Of a stretch of 64,000 nt of DNA, positions 1 through 7,354 are shown piece after piece; position 1 is the first letter of the stretch; every line of letters begins with the position of its first letter. Source of the stretch: Umezawaea sp049997955 (lineage in GTDB: Bacteria > Actinomycetota > Actinomycetes > Mycobacteriales > Pseudonocardiaceae); NCBI GenBank assembly GCA_049997955.1, contig JAEBDY010000009.1:310001-374000 (forward strand). Direction: 5' to 3'. The position numbers were made by a program, and so were the translations under genes. Below the pieces are notes generated by a model. The model was not told where the DNA came from. It made no database searches and saw nothing but the letters and a program-made list of their open reading frames with translations.

Positions 1-181
1 GGGGGCCGAGGTGATCTGCCCGCCCGCGCTGCGGCCCGCCGTGGTCGTGCTGCTGGCGATGCTGGCCGCCAAGGGGAATTCGGTGCTGCGCAACGTGTAC
101 GTGATCAACCGCGGCTACGAGCAGCTGGCCGAGCGGCTGAACCTGCTCGGCGCGCGGATCCACGCGTTCCGCGACAACTGA
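1..181 (+). CDS. murA: MurA-type UDP-GlcNAc enolpyruvyl transferase, C-terminal end (5' part outside window)
   Basis: Only the last 59 codons are present, read from base 2 to a TGA at 179-181. The peptide has the closing pattern of UDP-N-acetylglucosamine 1-carboxyvinyltransferase: a hydrophobic helix with LAAKGNSVLRNVYVINRGYE, then LAERLNLLGARIHAF. The family transfers enolpyruvate from PEP to UDP-GlcNAc in the first committed step of peptidoglycan synthesis. The active-site cysteine lies in the missing part, so a paralogous MurA-like enzyme (actinomycetes often carry two) or another EPSP-synthase-fold protein cannot be excluded. It is convergent with glyQS and separated from it by a strong hairpin. 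Confidence 0.72.
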   Translation, partial: GAEVICPPALRPAVVVLLAMLAAKGNSVLRNVYVINRGYEQLAERLNLLGARIHAFRDN

Positions 182-187
182 GGGGAA

Positions 188-215
188 CGGGGGCGGCGCG
201 CTCGCACCGCCCCCG
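188..215. terminator. Bidirectional terminator between murA-like gene and glyQS
   Basis: A 9-bp GC stem (CGGGGGCGG at 188-196 pairing with CCGCCCCCG at 207-215) with a 10-nt loop lies between two convergent stop codons. No T tract follows, as is usual for actinobacterial terminators. Confidence 0.6.
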
Positions 216-220
216 GCTCG

Positions 221-1600
221 TCAGCAGCCCACGAGGCGCGCGGCCAGGTAGCCCTCCAACTGGTCCATGGCTACGCGCTCCTGCGACATCGTGTCCCGCT
301 CCCGCACCGTGACGGCGTGGTCGGCCAGGGTGTCGAAGTCGACCGTCACGCAGAACGGCGTGCCGATCTCGTCCTGCCTGCGGTACCGGCGGCCGATCGC
401 GCCCGCGTCGTCGAAGTCCACGTTCCAGTTGCGCCGCAACGCGGTCGCCAGGTCGCGCGCCTTCGGCGACAGGTCGGCGTTGCGGGACAGCGGGAGCACC
501 GCCGCCTTCACCGGCGCGAGCCTCCGGTCGAGCTTCAGCACGACCCTGCGGTCCACCCCGCCCTTGGCGTTCGGGGCCTCGTCCTCGTGGTAGGCCTCCA
601 GCAGGAACGCCATCATCGGCCTGCCGACGCCCGCCGCGGGCTCGATCACGAACGGCCGGTAGCGCGAGTTCGTGGCCTGGTCGAAGTAGGACAGGTCCAC
701 ACCCGAGTGGTTGGAGTGGGTGGTGAGGTCGAAGTCGCCGCGGTTCGCGATGCCCTCCAGCTCACCCCACTCCTGGCCGCCGAAGCGGAAGCGGTACTCG
801 ATGTCCACCGTCCGCTTCGAGTAGTGCGACAGCTTCTCCTTGGGGTGCTCGTACTGCCGCAGGTTCTCCTTGGCCAGCCCCAGGTCCGCGTACCAGCGGG
901 CGCGCTCGTCGATCCAGTACTGGTGCCACTCCTCGTCCGTGCCCGGCTCGACGAAGAACTCCATCTCCATCTGCTCGAACTCGCGGGTGCGGAAGATGAA
1001 GTTGCCGGGCGTGATCTCGTTGCGGAACGACTTGCCGATCTGGCCGATGCCGAACGGCGGCTTCCTCCGCGACGTGGTCTGCACGTTGAGGAAGTTCGTG
1101 AAGATGCCCTGCGCGGTCTCCGGGCGCAGGTAGTGCAGGCCCTCGTCCGTCTCGATCGGCCCGAGGTGCGTCTTGAGCAGGCCGTTGAACATCTTCGGCT
1201 CGGTGTACTCGCCGCGAGTGCCGCAGTTCGGGCACGGCACGTCGGACAAGCCGCCTTCCGCCTTGCTCGAACGCTCCGCGTACTCCTCCACGAGGGTGTC
1301 CGCGCGGTACCGCTTGTGGCAGGAATTGCACTCCACCAACGGGTCCACGAACGCCTCGACGTGGCCGGACGCGGCCCACACCTCGCGCGGCAGGATCACC
1401 GAGGAGTCCAGGCCCACCACGTCGTCGCGGCCCTGGACCATGGACTTCCACCACTGGCGCTTGATGTTGTCCTTGAGCTCGACGCCGAGCGGCCCGTAGT
1501 CCCACGCCGACCTGGTACCGCCGTAGATCTCACCGCACGGGTACACGAAGCCACGGCGCTTGCACAGGCTGACGACGGTCTCGACGCGATCGGCTGGCAC
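221..1600 (-). CDS. glyQS: Glycine--tRNA ligase (bacterial alpha2 / GlyQS type)
   Basis: Charges tRNA-Gly with glycine in the cytoplasm. The 459-residue product is a class II synthetase of the single-chain dimeric type. Visible features are the N-terminal GFVYPCGEIYGG with YGPLG, a zinc-binding insert (CNSCHKRY and later CPNCG), class II motif 2 (SFRNEITPG then FRTREFEQMEMEFF), motif 3-like GVGRPMMAFLLEAY and a C-terminal anticodon-binding domain. I chose the GTG at 1600 because GGGGAG sits 6 nt upstream. The frame stays open to a TTG at 1639, but that TTG lacks a ribosome site and forms part of a TTGACA hexamer. Divergent from the TPR gene. Orthologous position to M. tuberculosis Rv2357c. 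Confidence 0.95.
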   Translation of the reverse strand: MPADRVETVVSLCKRRGFVYPCGEIYGGTRSAWDYGPLGVELKDNIKRQWWKSMVQGRDDVVGLDSSVILPREVWAASGHVEAFVDPLVECNSCHKRYRADTLVEEYAERSSKAEGGLSDVPCPNCGTRGEYTEPKMFNGLLKTHLGPIETDEGLHYLRPETAQGIFTNFLNVQTTSRRKPPFGIGQIGKSFRNEITPGNFIFRTREFEQMEMEFFVEPGTDEEWHQYWIDERARWYADLGLAKENLRQYEHPKEKLSHYSKRTVDIEYRFRFGGQEWGELEGIANRGDFDLTTHSNHSGVDLSYFDQATNSRYRPFVIEPAAGVGRPMMAFLLEAYHEDEAPNAKGGVDRRVVLKLDRRLAPVKAAVLPLSRNADLSPKARDLATALRRNWNVDFDDAGAIGRRYRRQDEIGTPFCVTVDFDTLADHAVTVRERDTMSQERVAMDQLEGYLAARLVGC

Positions 1601-1703
1601 GGGCAACTCCCCAGGGGACTGGTGAAGGGAAAGTGTCAAGCGTAACGCGCCGGTTCCCTCCTCCGATGGGCGACCGGGGGCCCTCAGTGCCTACCCTGCG
1701 GGG

Positions 1704-2534
1704 ATGTCTGACGAGTTGCGCGAGATGTGGGATTTCGCCGATCTGTCGGCGACCGAGGGGAGGTTCCGCGCCAGGCTCGCGGAACCGATCGCCGACGGCG
1801 GGCGCGCCGAGGTGCTGACCCAGCTCGCCCGCGTCGAGGGCCTGCGCGGCGACTTCGCCGTCGGCCACCAGCTGCTGGCCGACGCCGAAGCGCTGGCGGA
1901 GCCCGATTCACCGGGCCGCGTCCGGGTCCTGCTGGAACGCGGCAGGCTCCTGCGGTCCTCCGGCGCCGCGCCGGAGGCGCTCCCCCTGTTCACCGCGGCG
2001 TTCGTGCTGGCGGTCCACCGCGGCGACGAGTACCTGGCCGTGGACGCGGCCCACATGGCCGCGCTGGTCGACAGCACCGAGGAGTGGACCCAGCGGGGCG
2101 TCGAGCTGGCGCGGAAGTCCACCGACCCGCGGGTGCGGGGCTGGATCGGGGCCCTGATGAACAACCTGGGGTGGGCGCACTTCGAGGCGGGCAGGCACGA
2201 GGAGGCGCTGGACGCGTTCCGGCAGGCGTTGGCGGCCCGCGAGCAGAGCGTCGGCGACCCGCACGAGGTGGAGGTGGCCCGGTACGCCGTGGCGAAGGCG
2301 CTCCGCACGCTGGGACGGCCCGCCGAGGCGGCGGAGCTGATGTGCCGGGCCGTGGCGTGGGCCCGTGACGCCGGGGTGCCCGACGGCTGGTTCCACGAGG
2401 AGCTGGCCGAGGACTACGCGGCGCTGGGCAGGTCCGCCGAGGCGGCGGAGCAGGCGGGCATCGCGCTGGGACTGCTGGACGCGAACCGGGCGCCGGACCG
2501 GGTCGACCGCCTTCGGCAACTGGCCGCGGGCTGA
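1704..2534 (+). CDS. Tetratricopeptide-repeat protein
   Basis: 276 residues, mostly alpha-helical, with several TPR-like helix pairs. The clearest are near residues 60-100 (RVRVLLERGRLLRSSGAAPE), 147-180 (NNLGWAHFEAGRHEEALDAF) and 230-255 (EDYAALGRSAEAAEQAGIAL). There is no signal peptide or catalytic domain, so it is probably a cytosolic protein-protein interaction scaffold. Short TPR proteins of this kind are common in actinomycetes and their partners are unknown. ATG start with GCGGGG upstream. It ends one base before the stop of the convergent FAD monooxygenase. Confidence 0.8.
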   Translation: MSDELREMWDFADLSATEGRFRARLAEPIADGGRAEVLTQLARVEGLRGDFAVGHQLLADAEALAEPDSPGRVRVLLERGRLLRSSGAAPEALPLFTAAFVLAVHRGDEYLAVDAAHMAALVDSTEEWTQRGVELARKSTDPRVRGWIGALMNNLGWAHFEAGRHEEALDAFRQALAAREQSVGDPHEVEVARYAVAKALRTLGRPAEAAELMCRAVAWARDAGVPDGWFHEELAEDYAALGRSAEAAEQAGIALGLLDANRAPDRVDRLRQLAAG

Positions 2535-2535
2535 T

Positions 2536-3750
2536 TCAGCCGAGCGGTTCGGCGGTCAGCGGCGCGTACTCCGGCAGCCGGAGCGAGTTGGCGGCGCGGG
2601 CCGTCTTGTCGCCGAACGGGTTCGCCTTCGCGAGGAGGGGCATCAGCCGCACCGCCTGGTTGCGGAACCACAGGCCGTGGCGCGTTCTGGGGATGACGGA
2701 GTTCCCGCCGAGCGCCAGCGCCTGGTTCCGCTCGACGAAGTCGGCCGTCCTCCGGTGGTACGCCGCGAACGCCTCGGCGTGGTCGCGGTTCGTCGCCAGT
2801 TCGCCCGCGAGGACGTAGGCGCCGACGACGGCCAGGCTCGTGCCCTGCCCGGACAGGAACGAGGGCGCGTGCGCGGCGTCGCCGACCAGCGCGATCCGGC
2901 CGGTGCTCCACGTGGGCATCCGGATCTGGCTGACGCCGTCGGCGAACACGTCGTCCGCCGCGCGCAGGTCGGCCAGGAGTTGCCGGGTCCCCGGTCCGTC
3001 ACCCTCGAACGTCCGCTCGGTCAGCCGGATCCAGGCGTCCAGGTCGCGCACGTCCTCCCTGGTCGGCAACGAGCCGGTGAAGCCCATGACCACGTTCACC
3101 ACCGGCCCGTCGTCGACCGCGTAGACCGCGGTCATCCGGCCCGGCAGGTTGCGCAGCACGGCCTGGCTGTCGTAGCCGTGGCGGTTGGGCGCGGTGAACC
3201 CGGTGAAGCGGTAGCCGAGGTGGCGCACGTACCGCTCCTCCGGTCCGAACGCGAGCCCGCGCACGGCGGAGTGGACGCCGTCGGCGCCGATCACCAGGTC
3301 GAACGTGCGCCGGCTTCCGCCGCGGAAGGTCACGTCGACACCGTCGGCGTGCTCGTCCAGCGCCACGACCGAGTCGCCGAACAGGTGCTCGACGTCGTCG
3401 CGGGTCAGCTCGTGGAAGGCCGCGGTGAGGTCCCCCCTTGGGATCTCCAGGTCCTGGCCCTCCTGGCCGCCCGCGAACGCCTCGGGGGTCACGGCCCCGA
3501 TCCGCTCGTCGTCCGCGCCGAGGAAGGCGAGCTCGCGGATGGTGATCCGCGCGGCCCGCAGGCGGTCGAGCAGACCCATGCGGGTGACGACCTCGACGGC
3601 TGTGCCGCGCAGGTCGACCGGGTAGCCGCCACCGCGCACCGCCGGGGCGAGTTCGACGACCGTCACGCGGAAGCCGTAGTGGTGCAGCCAGTGGGCGAGC
3701 ACGGGACCGGCGACGCTCGCGCCGGAGATCAGGACGCTTCGAGAGGTCAT
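2536..3750 (-). CDS. FAD-dependent aromatic-type monooxygenase (PHBH fold)
   Basis: A 404-residue flavoprotein with the three signatures of group A flavin monooxygenases: an N-terminal Rossmann dinucleotide motif (LISGASVAGPVLAHWL, residues 6-21) ending in acidic VVEL, the DG motif (LVIGADGVHSAVR, about residues 150-162) and the GD motif that closes the FAD site (IALVGDAAHAPSFLSGQG, about 285-302). These enzymes hydroxylate or epoxidise small aromatic or polyketide substrates with NAD(P)H and O2; TetX-type members inactivate tetracyclines. The substrate cannot be deduced here. It is divergent from a TetR regulator and shares two operator copies with it, suggesting ligand-induced expression. 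ATG start with AAAGG upstream. Confidence 0.87.
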   Translation of the reverse strand: MTSRSVLISGASVAGPVLAHWLHHYGFRVTVVELAPAVRGGGYPVDLRGTAVEVVTRMGLLDRLRAARITIRELAFLGADDERIGAVTPEAFAGGQEGQDLEIPRGDLTAAFHELTRDDVEHLFGDSVVALDEHADGVDVTFRGGSRRTFDLVIGADGVHSAVRGLAFGPEERYVRHLGYRFTGFTAPNRHGYDSQAVLRNLPGRMTAVYAVDDGPVVNVVMGFTGSLPTREDVRDLDAWIRLTERTFEGDGPGTRQLLADLRAADDVFADGVSQIRMPTWSTGRIALVGDAAHAPSFLSGQGTSLAVVGAYVLAGELATNRDHAEAFAAYHRRTADFVERNQALALGGNSVIPRTRHGLWFRNQAVRLMPLLAKANPFGDKTARAANSLRLPEYAPLTAEPLG

Positions 3751-3766
3751 GGGGGAACCTTTCTTA

Positions 3767-3824
3767 GGTACACGAGTGTTCCCTATTGACCGTAGCGCGA
3801 GGCGGTAAGGTACACAAGTGACCC
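3767..3824. promoter_or_regulatory. Twin TetR operators and leaderless promoter
   Basis: Two copies of GGTACAC-N2-GTG are present: GGTACACGAGTGTTCC at 3767-3782 (half-sites GGTACAC and GGAACAC) and GGTACACAAGTGACCC at 3809-3824. Their centres are 42 bp apart, four helical turns. The second copy covers the GTG start (3818) of the TetR gene and part of its -10-like TAAGGT (3806-3811), which lies 6 nt before that start as in leaderless actinobacterial mRNAs. The first copy sits in the monooxygenase promoter. Assignment to the adjacent TetR protein is inferred from position. Confidence 0.65.
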
Positions 3825-4405
3825 TTGAACCGACGAAGCGCCGACGCGGGATCGAGTTGGAGCACGCGATCCTCGACTCGGCGTGGGAGGTCCTGCTCGA
3901 CGGCGGCTACAGCGCGTTCACCGTCGAGTCGGTGGCCGAACGGGCCCGCACCAGCAGGCACGTCGTCTACCGCCGCTGGCCGACCCGCGGCGACCTCGTC
4001 CTGGCCGCCATCCGGCACGAGTCCGCGCGCTCCGTGCCCGTGCTGCCGGACACCGGGTCGCTGCGGGGCGACGTCCTCGCGCTGCTCACCGGCGTGGAGC
4101 ACGACCGGAAGATCATCGCGGCCGTGCTGAGCGTGCACTTCGGCACGTACTACCGCGAGACCGGCACGACCCCCGCCGACCTGCACAGGTCGATCACCGG
4201 CGACCAGACCGGCTTCCTGGAGACGATCTTCCAGCGCGCGGCCGCCCGAGGTGAGATCCCCACCGCGGACGTGGGCGCGCGCGTCATGAACCTGCCGGGG
4301 GACCTGCTCCGCTACGAGGTGCTGATGAAGCTGGAGCCCACGTCCGAGGCGACGCTCCTGGAGATCGTCGACGACGTGTTCCTGCCGCTGGTCAGGAGGG
4401 GTTAG
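3818..4405 (+). CDS. TetR/AcrR-family transcriptional repressor
   Basis: 195 residues. The N-terminal helix-turn-helix spans about residues 12-58: EHAILDSAWEVLLDGGYSAF, FTVESVAERARTSRHVVYRR, then W-TRGDLVLAAI, the classic TetR layout. The C-terminal ligand-binding part resembles TetR_C members with a conserved LPGDLLRYEVL. It likely represses itself and the divergent monooxygenase through the two GGTACAC operators, released by a small molecule handled by that enzyme (inference). The GTG start at 3818 lies 6 nt after TAAGGT, so the message is probably leaderless. Its stop overlaps the stop of the convergent downstream gene by 4 bp. Confidence 0.9.
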   Translation: MTLEPTKRRRGIELEHAILDSAWEVLLDGGYSAFTVESVAERARTSRHVVYRRWPTRGDLVLAAIRHESARSVPVLPDTGSLRGDVLALLTGVEHDRKIIAAVLSVHFGTYYRETGTTPADLHRSITGDQTGFLETIFQRAAARGEIPTADVGARVMNLPGDLLRYEVLMKLEPTSEATLLEIVDDVFLPLVRRG

Positions 4406-5055
4406 CCGATGGTCGCGAGGTCGTCGGCCAGGTCCGCGAGGGTGACCGCCGGGTTGAGCGACGCCACCACCCCCTCGGTCAAGGCGCCGCCCGCGAACAC
4501 GTGGCGCACGACCTCCAGGTCCACCGGAACCCCGTAGTAGTCCTTCGCCCAGTCCTGGAAGCGTTCCGGCGACCGGTCGACCAGCATCCCGAACAGGTAG
4601 TCGGCTCCGTCGGGGTCGGACCGCCCGGCCGGGTACTCGATCGCCCCGTGCCGCCACGCGTCGTCGTCCGCCTCGCGCCACAGGCAGGCCGTCACGCAGG
4701 ACACCCCCGTCCCGTCGTGGAAGGCGGGCTCCTCGACCCACACCCGCAGCGCGGCGGGCACGTCGTCGAGCACGCCGGGCCAGACCTCGTGGTCCTCGGC
4801 GTACGGGCTCATCGGCGACTCGTGGTCGAACCCGCGCAGGTACGCCCCGGCGGCCGTGAGCACGAGGGAGTACTCGTCCCCGCTCCCGTTTCGCATCGAG
4901 GCCAGTTCCACGCCGTCGGACCAGCGGCCGTCGAACGAGTGGTGCCGGCTCTCCCACTCCGGGCTCAGGACCGCTTCGAGCACGGCCATCGCCCGGCAGT
5001 GGTCGCGCAGCTCGGCGATCGACGGGAGCCGGGGCGCGACGTCGTCGACGGTCAC
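4402..5055 (-). CDS. Conserved hypothetical protein (217 aa)
   Basis: I do not recognise a named family. The product is soluble, acidic and tryptophan-rich, with no signal peptide or membrane segment. Recognisable stretches are EWESRHHSFDGRWSDGVELA near residue 40 and ERFQDWAKDYYGVPVDLEVV near 175. The start is the GTG at 5055, which forms a GTGA overlap with the stop of the upstream monooxygenase-like gene, so the two are translationally coupled. A longer open frame runs to 5703 but crosses that gene and is not credible. Confidence 0.72.
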   Translation of the reverse strand: MTVDDVAPRLPSIAELRDHCRAMAVLEAVLSPEWESRHHSFDGRWSDGVELASMRNGSGDEYSLVLTAAGAYLRGFDHESPMSPYAEDHEVWPGVLDDVPAALRVWVEEPAFHDGTGVSCVTACLWREADDDAWRHGAIEYPAGRSDPDGADYLFGMLVDRSPERFQDWAKDYYGVPVDLEVVRHVFAGGALTEGVVASLNPAVTLADLADDLATIG

Positions 5056-5435
5056 CGCGGCGTCGCCGACGGTCCGGAGGCCTCGCCGAGCCGGACGGTG
5101 CCCGCGTCCCTGGCCAGCAGGCTGACCTGGCGGGTCACCGAGCCCGCGGACGCCACGAGCACCGGCTCGTACGCCGCGGGCTCGTCGACCAGTGCCTCGG
5201 ACAGCAGCGGGATCACGTGTTCGCGCACCTCGAACGGCGACAGCGCCCGGCGGTAGGCCACCACGGACTCGAACTCCACCGTCAGCACCCAGCGGTCGGG
5301 TTCGTCCATGGACCGGGTGAGCAGCCCCCGCAGGCAGCCGGGCCGCGCGATCAGCAGTTCCAGGGCCCGCTCGGCGCGCGCGGTGAAATCGGCGACATCG
5401 GGTTCGAGCACGGTGAACCGGCACACGAGCAGCAC
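5052..5435 (-). CDS. Antibiotic biosynthesis monooxygenase (ABM)-like ferredoxin-fold protein
   Basis: 127 residues. The N-terminal half (LVCRFTVLEPDVADFTARAE, then RPGCLRGLLTRSMDEPDRWV and FESVVAYRRAL) has the beta-alpha-beta-beta pattern of small ABM/dimeric alpha-beta barrel proteins, which include cofactor-free quinone-forming monooxygenases and many uncharacterised stress proteins. The GTG start at 5435 is preferred over an upstream ATG because the fold begins there; CATCCT lies 5 nt upstream, suggesting a leaderless message. Its stop overlaps the start of the next gene. Enzymatic activity is not established. Confidence 0.7.
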   Translation of the reverse strand: MLLVCRFTVLEPDVADFTARAERALELLIARPGCLRGLLTRSMDEPDRWVLTVEFESVVAYRRALSPFEVREHVIPLLSEALVDEPAAYEPVLVASAGSVTRQVSLLARDAGTVRLGEASGPSATPR

Positions 5436-5452
5436 AGTGCAAGGATGCCACG

Positions 5453-5725
5453 GTGGCGAACGACTCCAAGCGCACCCTGATCCCCGGCAGCGGCCCACTG
5501 GCCAAGGTGCCTGGTTCGATGGCGTTCCTGCTGGTCATCGGCTTGTTCACCGCCGGCGTGCTGGTGCGCGGAGTGGTGGGCGCGGCGTTGCTGGGCGTCC
5601 TGCTGCTGGGCGTGCTGGCCCTGCTCGCGGCGACCTGGCGGGTGCTGGCTCCTGCCGGGCGGGTGCTGCGGATCTTCGTGGTGCTGGTGCTCGTCGCGGT
5701 CATGATCTCGGTTCTGCCCGGATAG
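5453..5725 (+). CDS. Small integral membrane protein (90 aa)
   Basis: A short hydrophilic head (MANDSKRTLIPGSGPLAKVP) is followed by three hydrophobic stretches: MAFLLVIGLFTAGVLV at about residues 23-38, AALLGVLLLGVLALLAATW at about 44-62 and IFVVLVLVAVMISVL at about 74-88. It resembles the small DUF6703-type proteins of actinobacteria, but I am not certain of the family. GTG start with AAGGA 7 nt upstream. It is divergent from the ABM-like gene and lies just upstream of smtB-zur; a role in metal homeostasis is possible but unsupported. Confidence 0.72.
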   Translation: MANDSKRTLIPGSGPLAKVPGSMAFLLVIGLFTAGVLVRGVVGAALLGVLLLGVLALLAATWRVLAPAGRVLRIFVVLVLVAVMISVLPG

Positions 5726-5731
5726 CGCCTA

Positions 5732-5750
5732 GGATTGGTCTTGACAATCC
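5732..5750. promoter_or_regulatory. Candidate SmtB/Zur operator upstream of smtB
   Basis: A perfect inverted repeat, GGATTG (5732-5737) and CAATCC (5745-5750) with 7 nt between, overlaps a TTGACA hexamer at 5741-5746. It lies 27 nt before the GTG start of smtB. Position and symmetry suit an autoregulatory ArsR/SmtB-type operator; which regulator binds is inference. Confidence 0.5.
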
Positions 5751-5776
5751 ATTCCAGCTAGGACGGGAAGAGGTGC

Positions 5777-6223
5777 GTGCGCTTGACCCAGGACGCGACG
5801 ACGGTCCCGGCGCGCGGCGAGCACACGCACTCCCACGAACGCCACCCGCCGCTCCCCTCCCCGCCGAGGTCGGCCCGGACGCTGTCGGCCGCGGGCGAAC
5901 TGCTGCGCGCGTTGGCCGCGCCGGTGCGGATCGCGATCGTCCTGCAACTGCAGGAAGCCGAGCGGTGCGTGCACGAACTGGTCGAAGCGCTCGGCGTCGC
6001 ACAGCCGTTGATCAGCCAACACCTGCGCGTGCTCAAGGCAGCGGGGGTCGTGCACGGCGAGCGCCACGGGCGCGAGGTCGTGTACCGGCTCGTGGACGAG
6101 CACCTGGCGCACATCGTCGTGGACGCGGTCATCCACGTCGAGGAGGGTGGGGGGACTTCTGCCCGCTCGGTGGTCGCTGGTATCAACGAGTCCGACCGGA
6201 CTGACCGGACGGAGGATCTGTGA
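5777..6223 (+). CDS. smtB: ArsR/SmtB-family zinc-responsive repressor
   Basis: 148 residues. The winged helix is clear: LSAAGELLRALAAPVRIAIV, HELVEALGVAQPLISQHLRV (recognition helix) and HGREVVYRLVDEHLAHIV. The C-terminal helix carries D-E-H, ten residues, then H-V-E-E. This is the DxH-x10-HxxE/H alpha-5 zinc site of SmtB/CzrA sensors, and it supports zinc rather than arsenic sensing. A histidine-rich head (EHTHSHERH) may add metal affinity. The stop overlaps the zur start (GTGA), so the two are co-transcribed, matching the M. tuberculosis smtB-zur pair (Rv2358-Rv2359), in which SmtB represses the operon when zinc is low. GTG start with GGAAGAGG upstream. Confidence 0.92.
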   Translation: MRLTQDATTVPARGEHTHSHERHPPLPSPPRSARTLSAAGELLRALAAPVRIAIVLQLQEAERCVHELVEALGVAQPLISQHLRVLKAAGVVHGERHGREVVYRLVDEHLAHIVVDAVIHVEEGGGTSARSVVAGINESDRTDRTEDL

Positions 6224-6642
6224 CGACAAGCGAGCGCCCGACGACCGCGGTGCCAGGGCTGCGCTCGACCAAGCAGCGCACGGCGGTGTCCAAGCTGCTC
6301 GACCAGCTCGACGAGTTCCGCTCCGCCCAGGAGCTGCACGAGGAGCTGCGCAAACGCGGTGAGGGCATCGGCCTGACCACCGTGTACCGCACCCTGCAGT
6401 CCCTGGCGGACGCGGGCGAGGTGGACGTGCTGCGCACCGACTCGGGCGAGGCGATCTACCGGCGCTGCTCCGCGCACCACCATCACCACCTGGTGTGCCG
6501 CAAGTGCGGCCGCACCGTGGAGGTCGAGGGTCCGGCCGTGGAGAAGTGGGCGGACCGCATCGCTGCCGAGAACGGGTTCTCCGAGGTCAGCCACACCGTG
6601 GAGATCTTCGGGACGTGCGCGGACTGCACCGGCAAGCGGTGA
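6220..6642 (+). CDS. zur: Zinc uptake regulator Zur (FurB)
   Basis: A 140-residue Fur-family repressor. The N-terminal winged helix covers residues about 15-80 (STKQRTAVSKLLDQLDEFRS, then GIGLTTVYRTLQSLADAGEV). The C-terminal metal and dimer domain carries the histidine run AHHHHHLVCRKCGRTVEVEG and a closing CADC; CxxC plus CxxC form the structural zinc site. With zinc bound, Zur represses uptake and zinc-sparing genes. It is translationally coupled to smtB and ends two bases before the stop of the convergent membrane-protein pair, which may belong to its regulon (inference). Confidence 0.93.
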   Translation: MTTSERPTTAVPGLRSTKQRTAVSKLLDQLDEFRSAQELHEELRKRGEGIGLTTVYRTLQSLADAGEVDVLRTDSGEAIYRRCSAHHHHHLVCRKCGRTVEVEGPAVEKWADRIAAENGFSEVSHTVEIFGTCADCTGKR

Positions 6643-6643
6643 G

Positions 6644-7354
6644 TCAGCTCTCGTAGGTGTCGGCGGGGGTCGCGATGGGCGCGATCTCCGCGACGGTGAA
6701 CGTCGGCACGTACGCGGTCTCCTTGGTCGCCGACTTCGGCACGACCTTGCCGGTGACCTCGACCCACTGGTCGGTCGGCATGGCGTCGAACCCGGCGCCG
6801 GTCATCCGCACCTTGATCGGCGACGCGTCGGCCGCGCAGCACGAGATCGCGAGCCGGGCGACGTAGGTCGAGTCGTTCTTGCGGACCACGAACCCGGTCA
6901 GCTTCACGACGCGGTCGTCCAGCGAACCCGAGTCGTCCCACGCGGTGCGCGTGACGAACTCGCCGAGGCTCAGCGGGATCACGTCGCCCTCCGGGAGAGC
7001 CGCGAAACCGTTGAGGCTCTTGGCTTCCTGGGAGGCGTTGCGGTCCGACCGGTTCACCGTGTCCGCGCCGAGCGCGGGCGGGGCGATCAGGAACACCGCG
7101 AGCACCGGCAGCAGCAGCATCCACGGGCTGCGCGACGACTTGTGCTCGTGGTCGCCGTGCGCCTCGACCTCCTTGGCGCCGCGCAGGTCCCGCACGATCG
7201 CGAGCCCCGCCAGCAGGATCATGATCGCGCCCGCCGCGACCAGCAGCGGTTGCAGGCCCGCCTTCACGTACCGCAGGTACATGTCGGTGAAGCTCAGCTT
7301 CAGCAGCGCGCCGCCGAGCAGGATGAGCAGGATGTTCTGCGTCTCGCGCCTCAC
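6644..7354 (-). CDS. TIGR03943-family membrane protein, partner of the upstream permease
   Basis: 236 residues. Transmembrane segments occur near residues 8-22, 33-53 (PLLVAAGAIMILLAGLAIV) and 75-92 (PWMLLLPVLAVFLIAPPALG), followed by a large extracytoplasmic domain. The linker EAHGDHEHKSS is histidine-rich, and VARLAISCCAADASPIKVRM carries a conserved Cys-Cys. This is the layout of TIGR03943 (YcgQ-like) proteins, which are almost always paired with a UPF0718 permease, as here. The GTG start at 7354 overlaps the permease stop (GTGA). Substrate unknown; histidines, cysteines and the smtB-zur neighbours suggest a metal link (inference). Confidence 0.85.
   Translation of the reverse strand: MRRETQNILLILLGGALLKLSFTDMYLRYVKAGLQPLLVAAGAIMILLAGLAIVRDLRGAKEVEAHGDHEHKSSRSPWMLLLPVLAVFLIAPPALGADTVNRSDRNASQEAKSLNGFAALPEGDVIPLSLGEFVTRTAWDDSGSLDDRVVKLTGFVVRKNDSTYVARLAISCCAADASPIKVRMTGAGFDAMPTDQWVEVTGKVVPKSATKETAYVPTFTVAEIAPIATPADTYES

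Noticed and set aside
1634..1639. TTGACA as a -35 element for glyQS and TTG as its start
   Set aside because: No matching -10 at proper distance, and the GTG at 1600 has a far better ribosome site.
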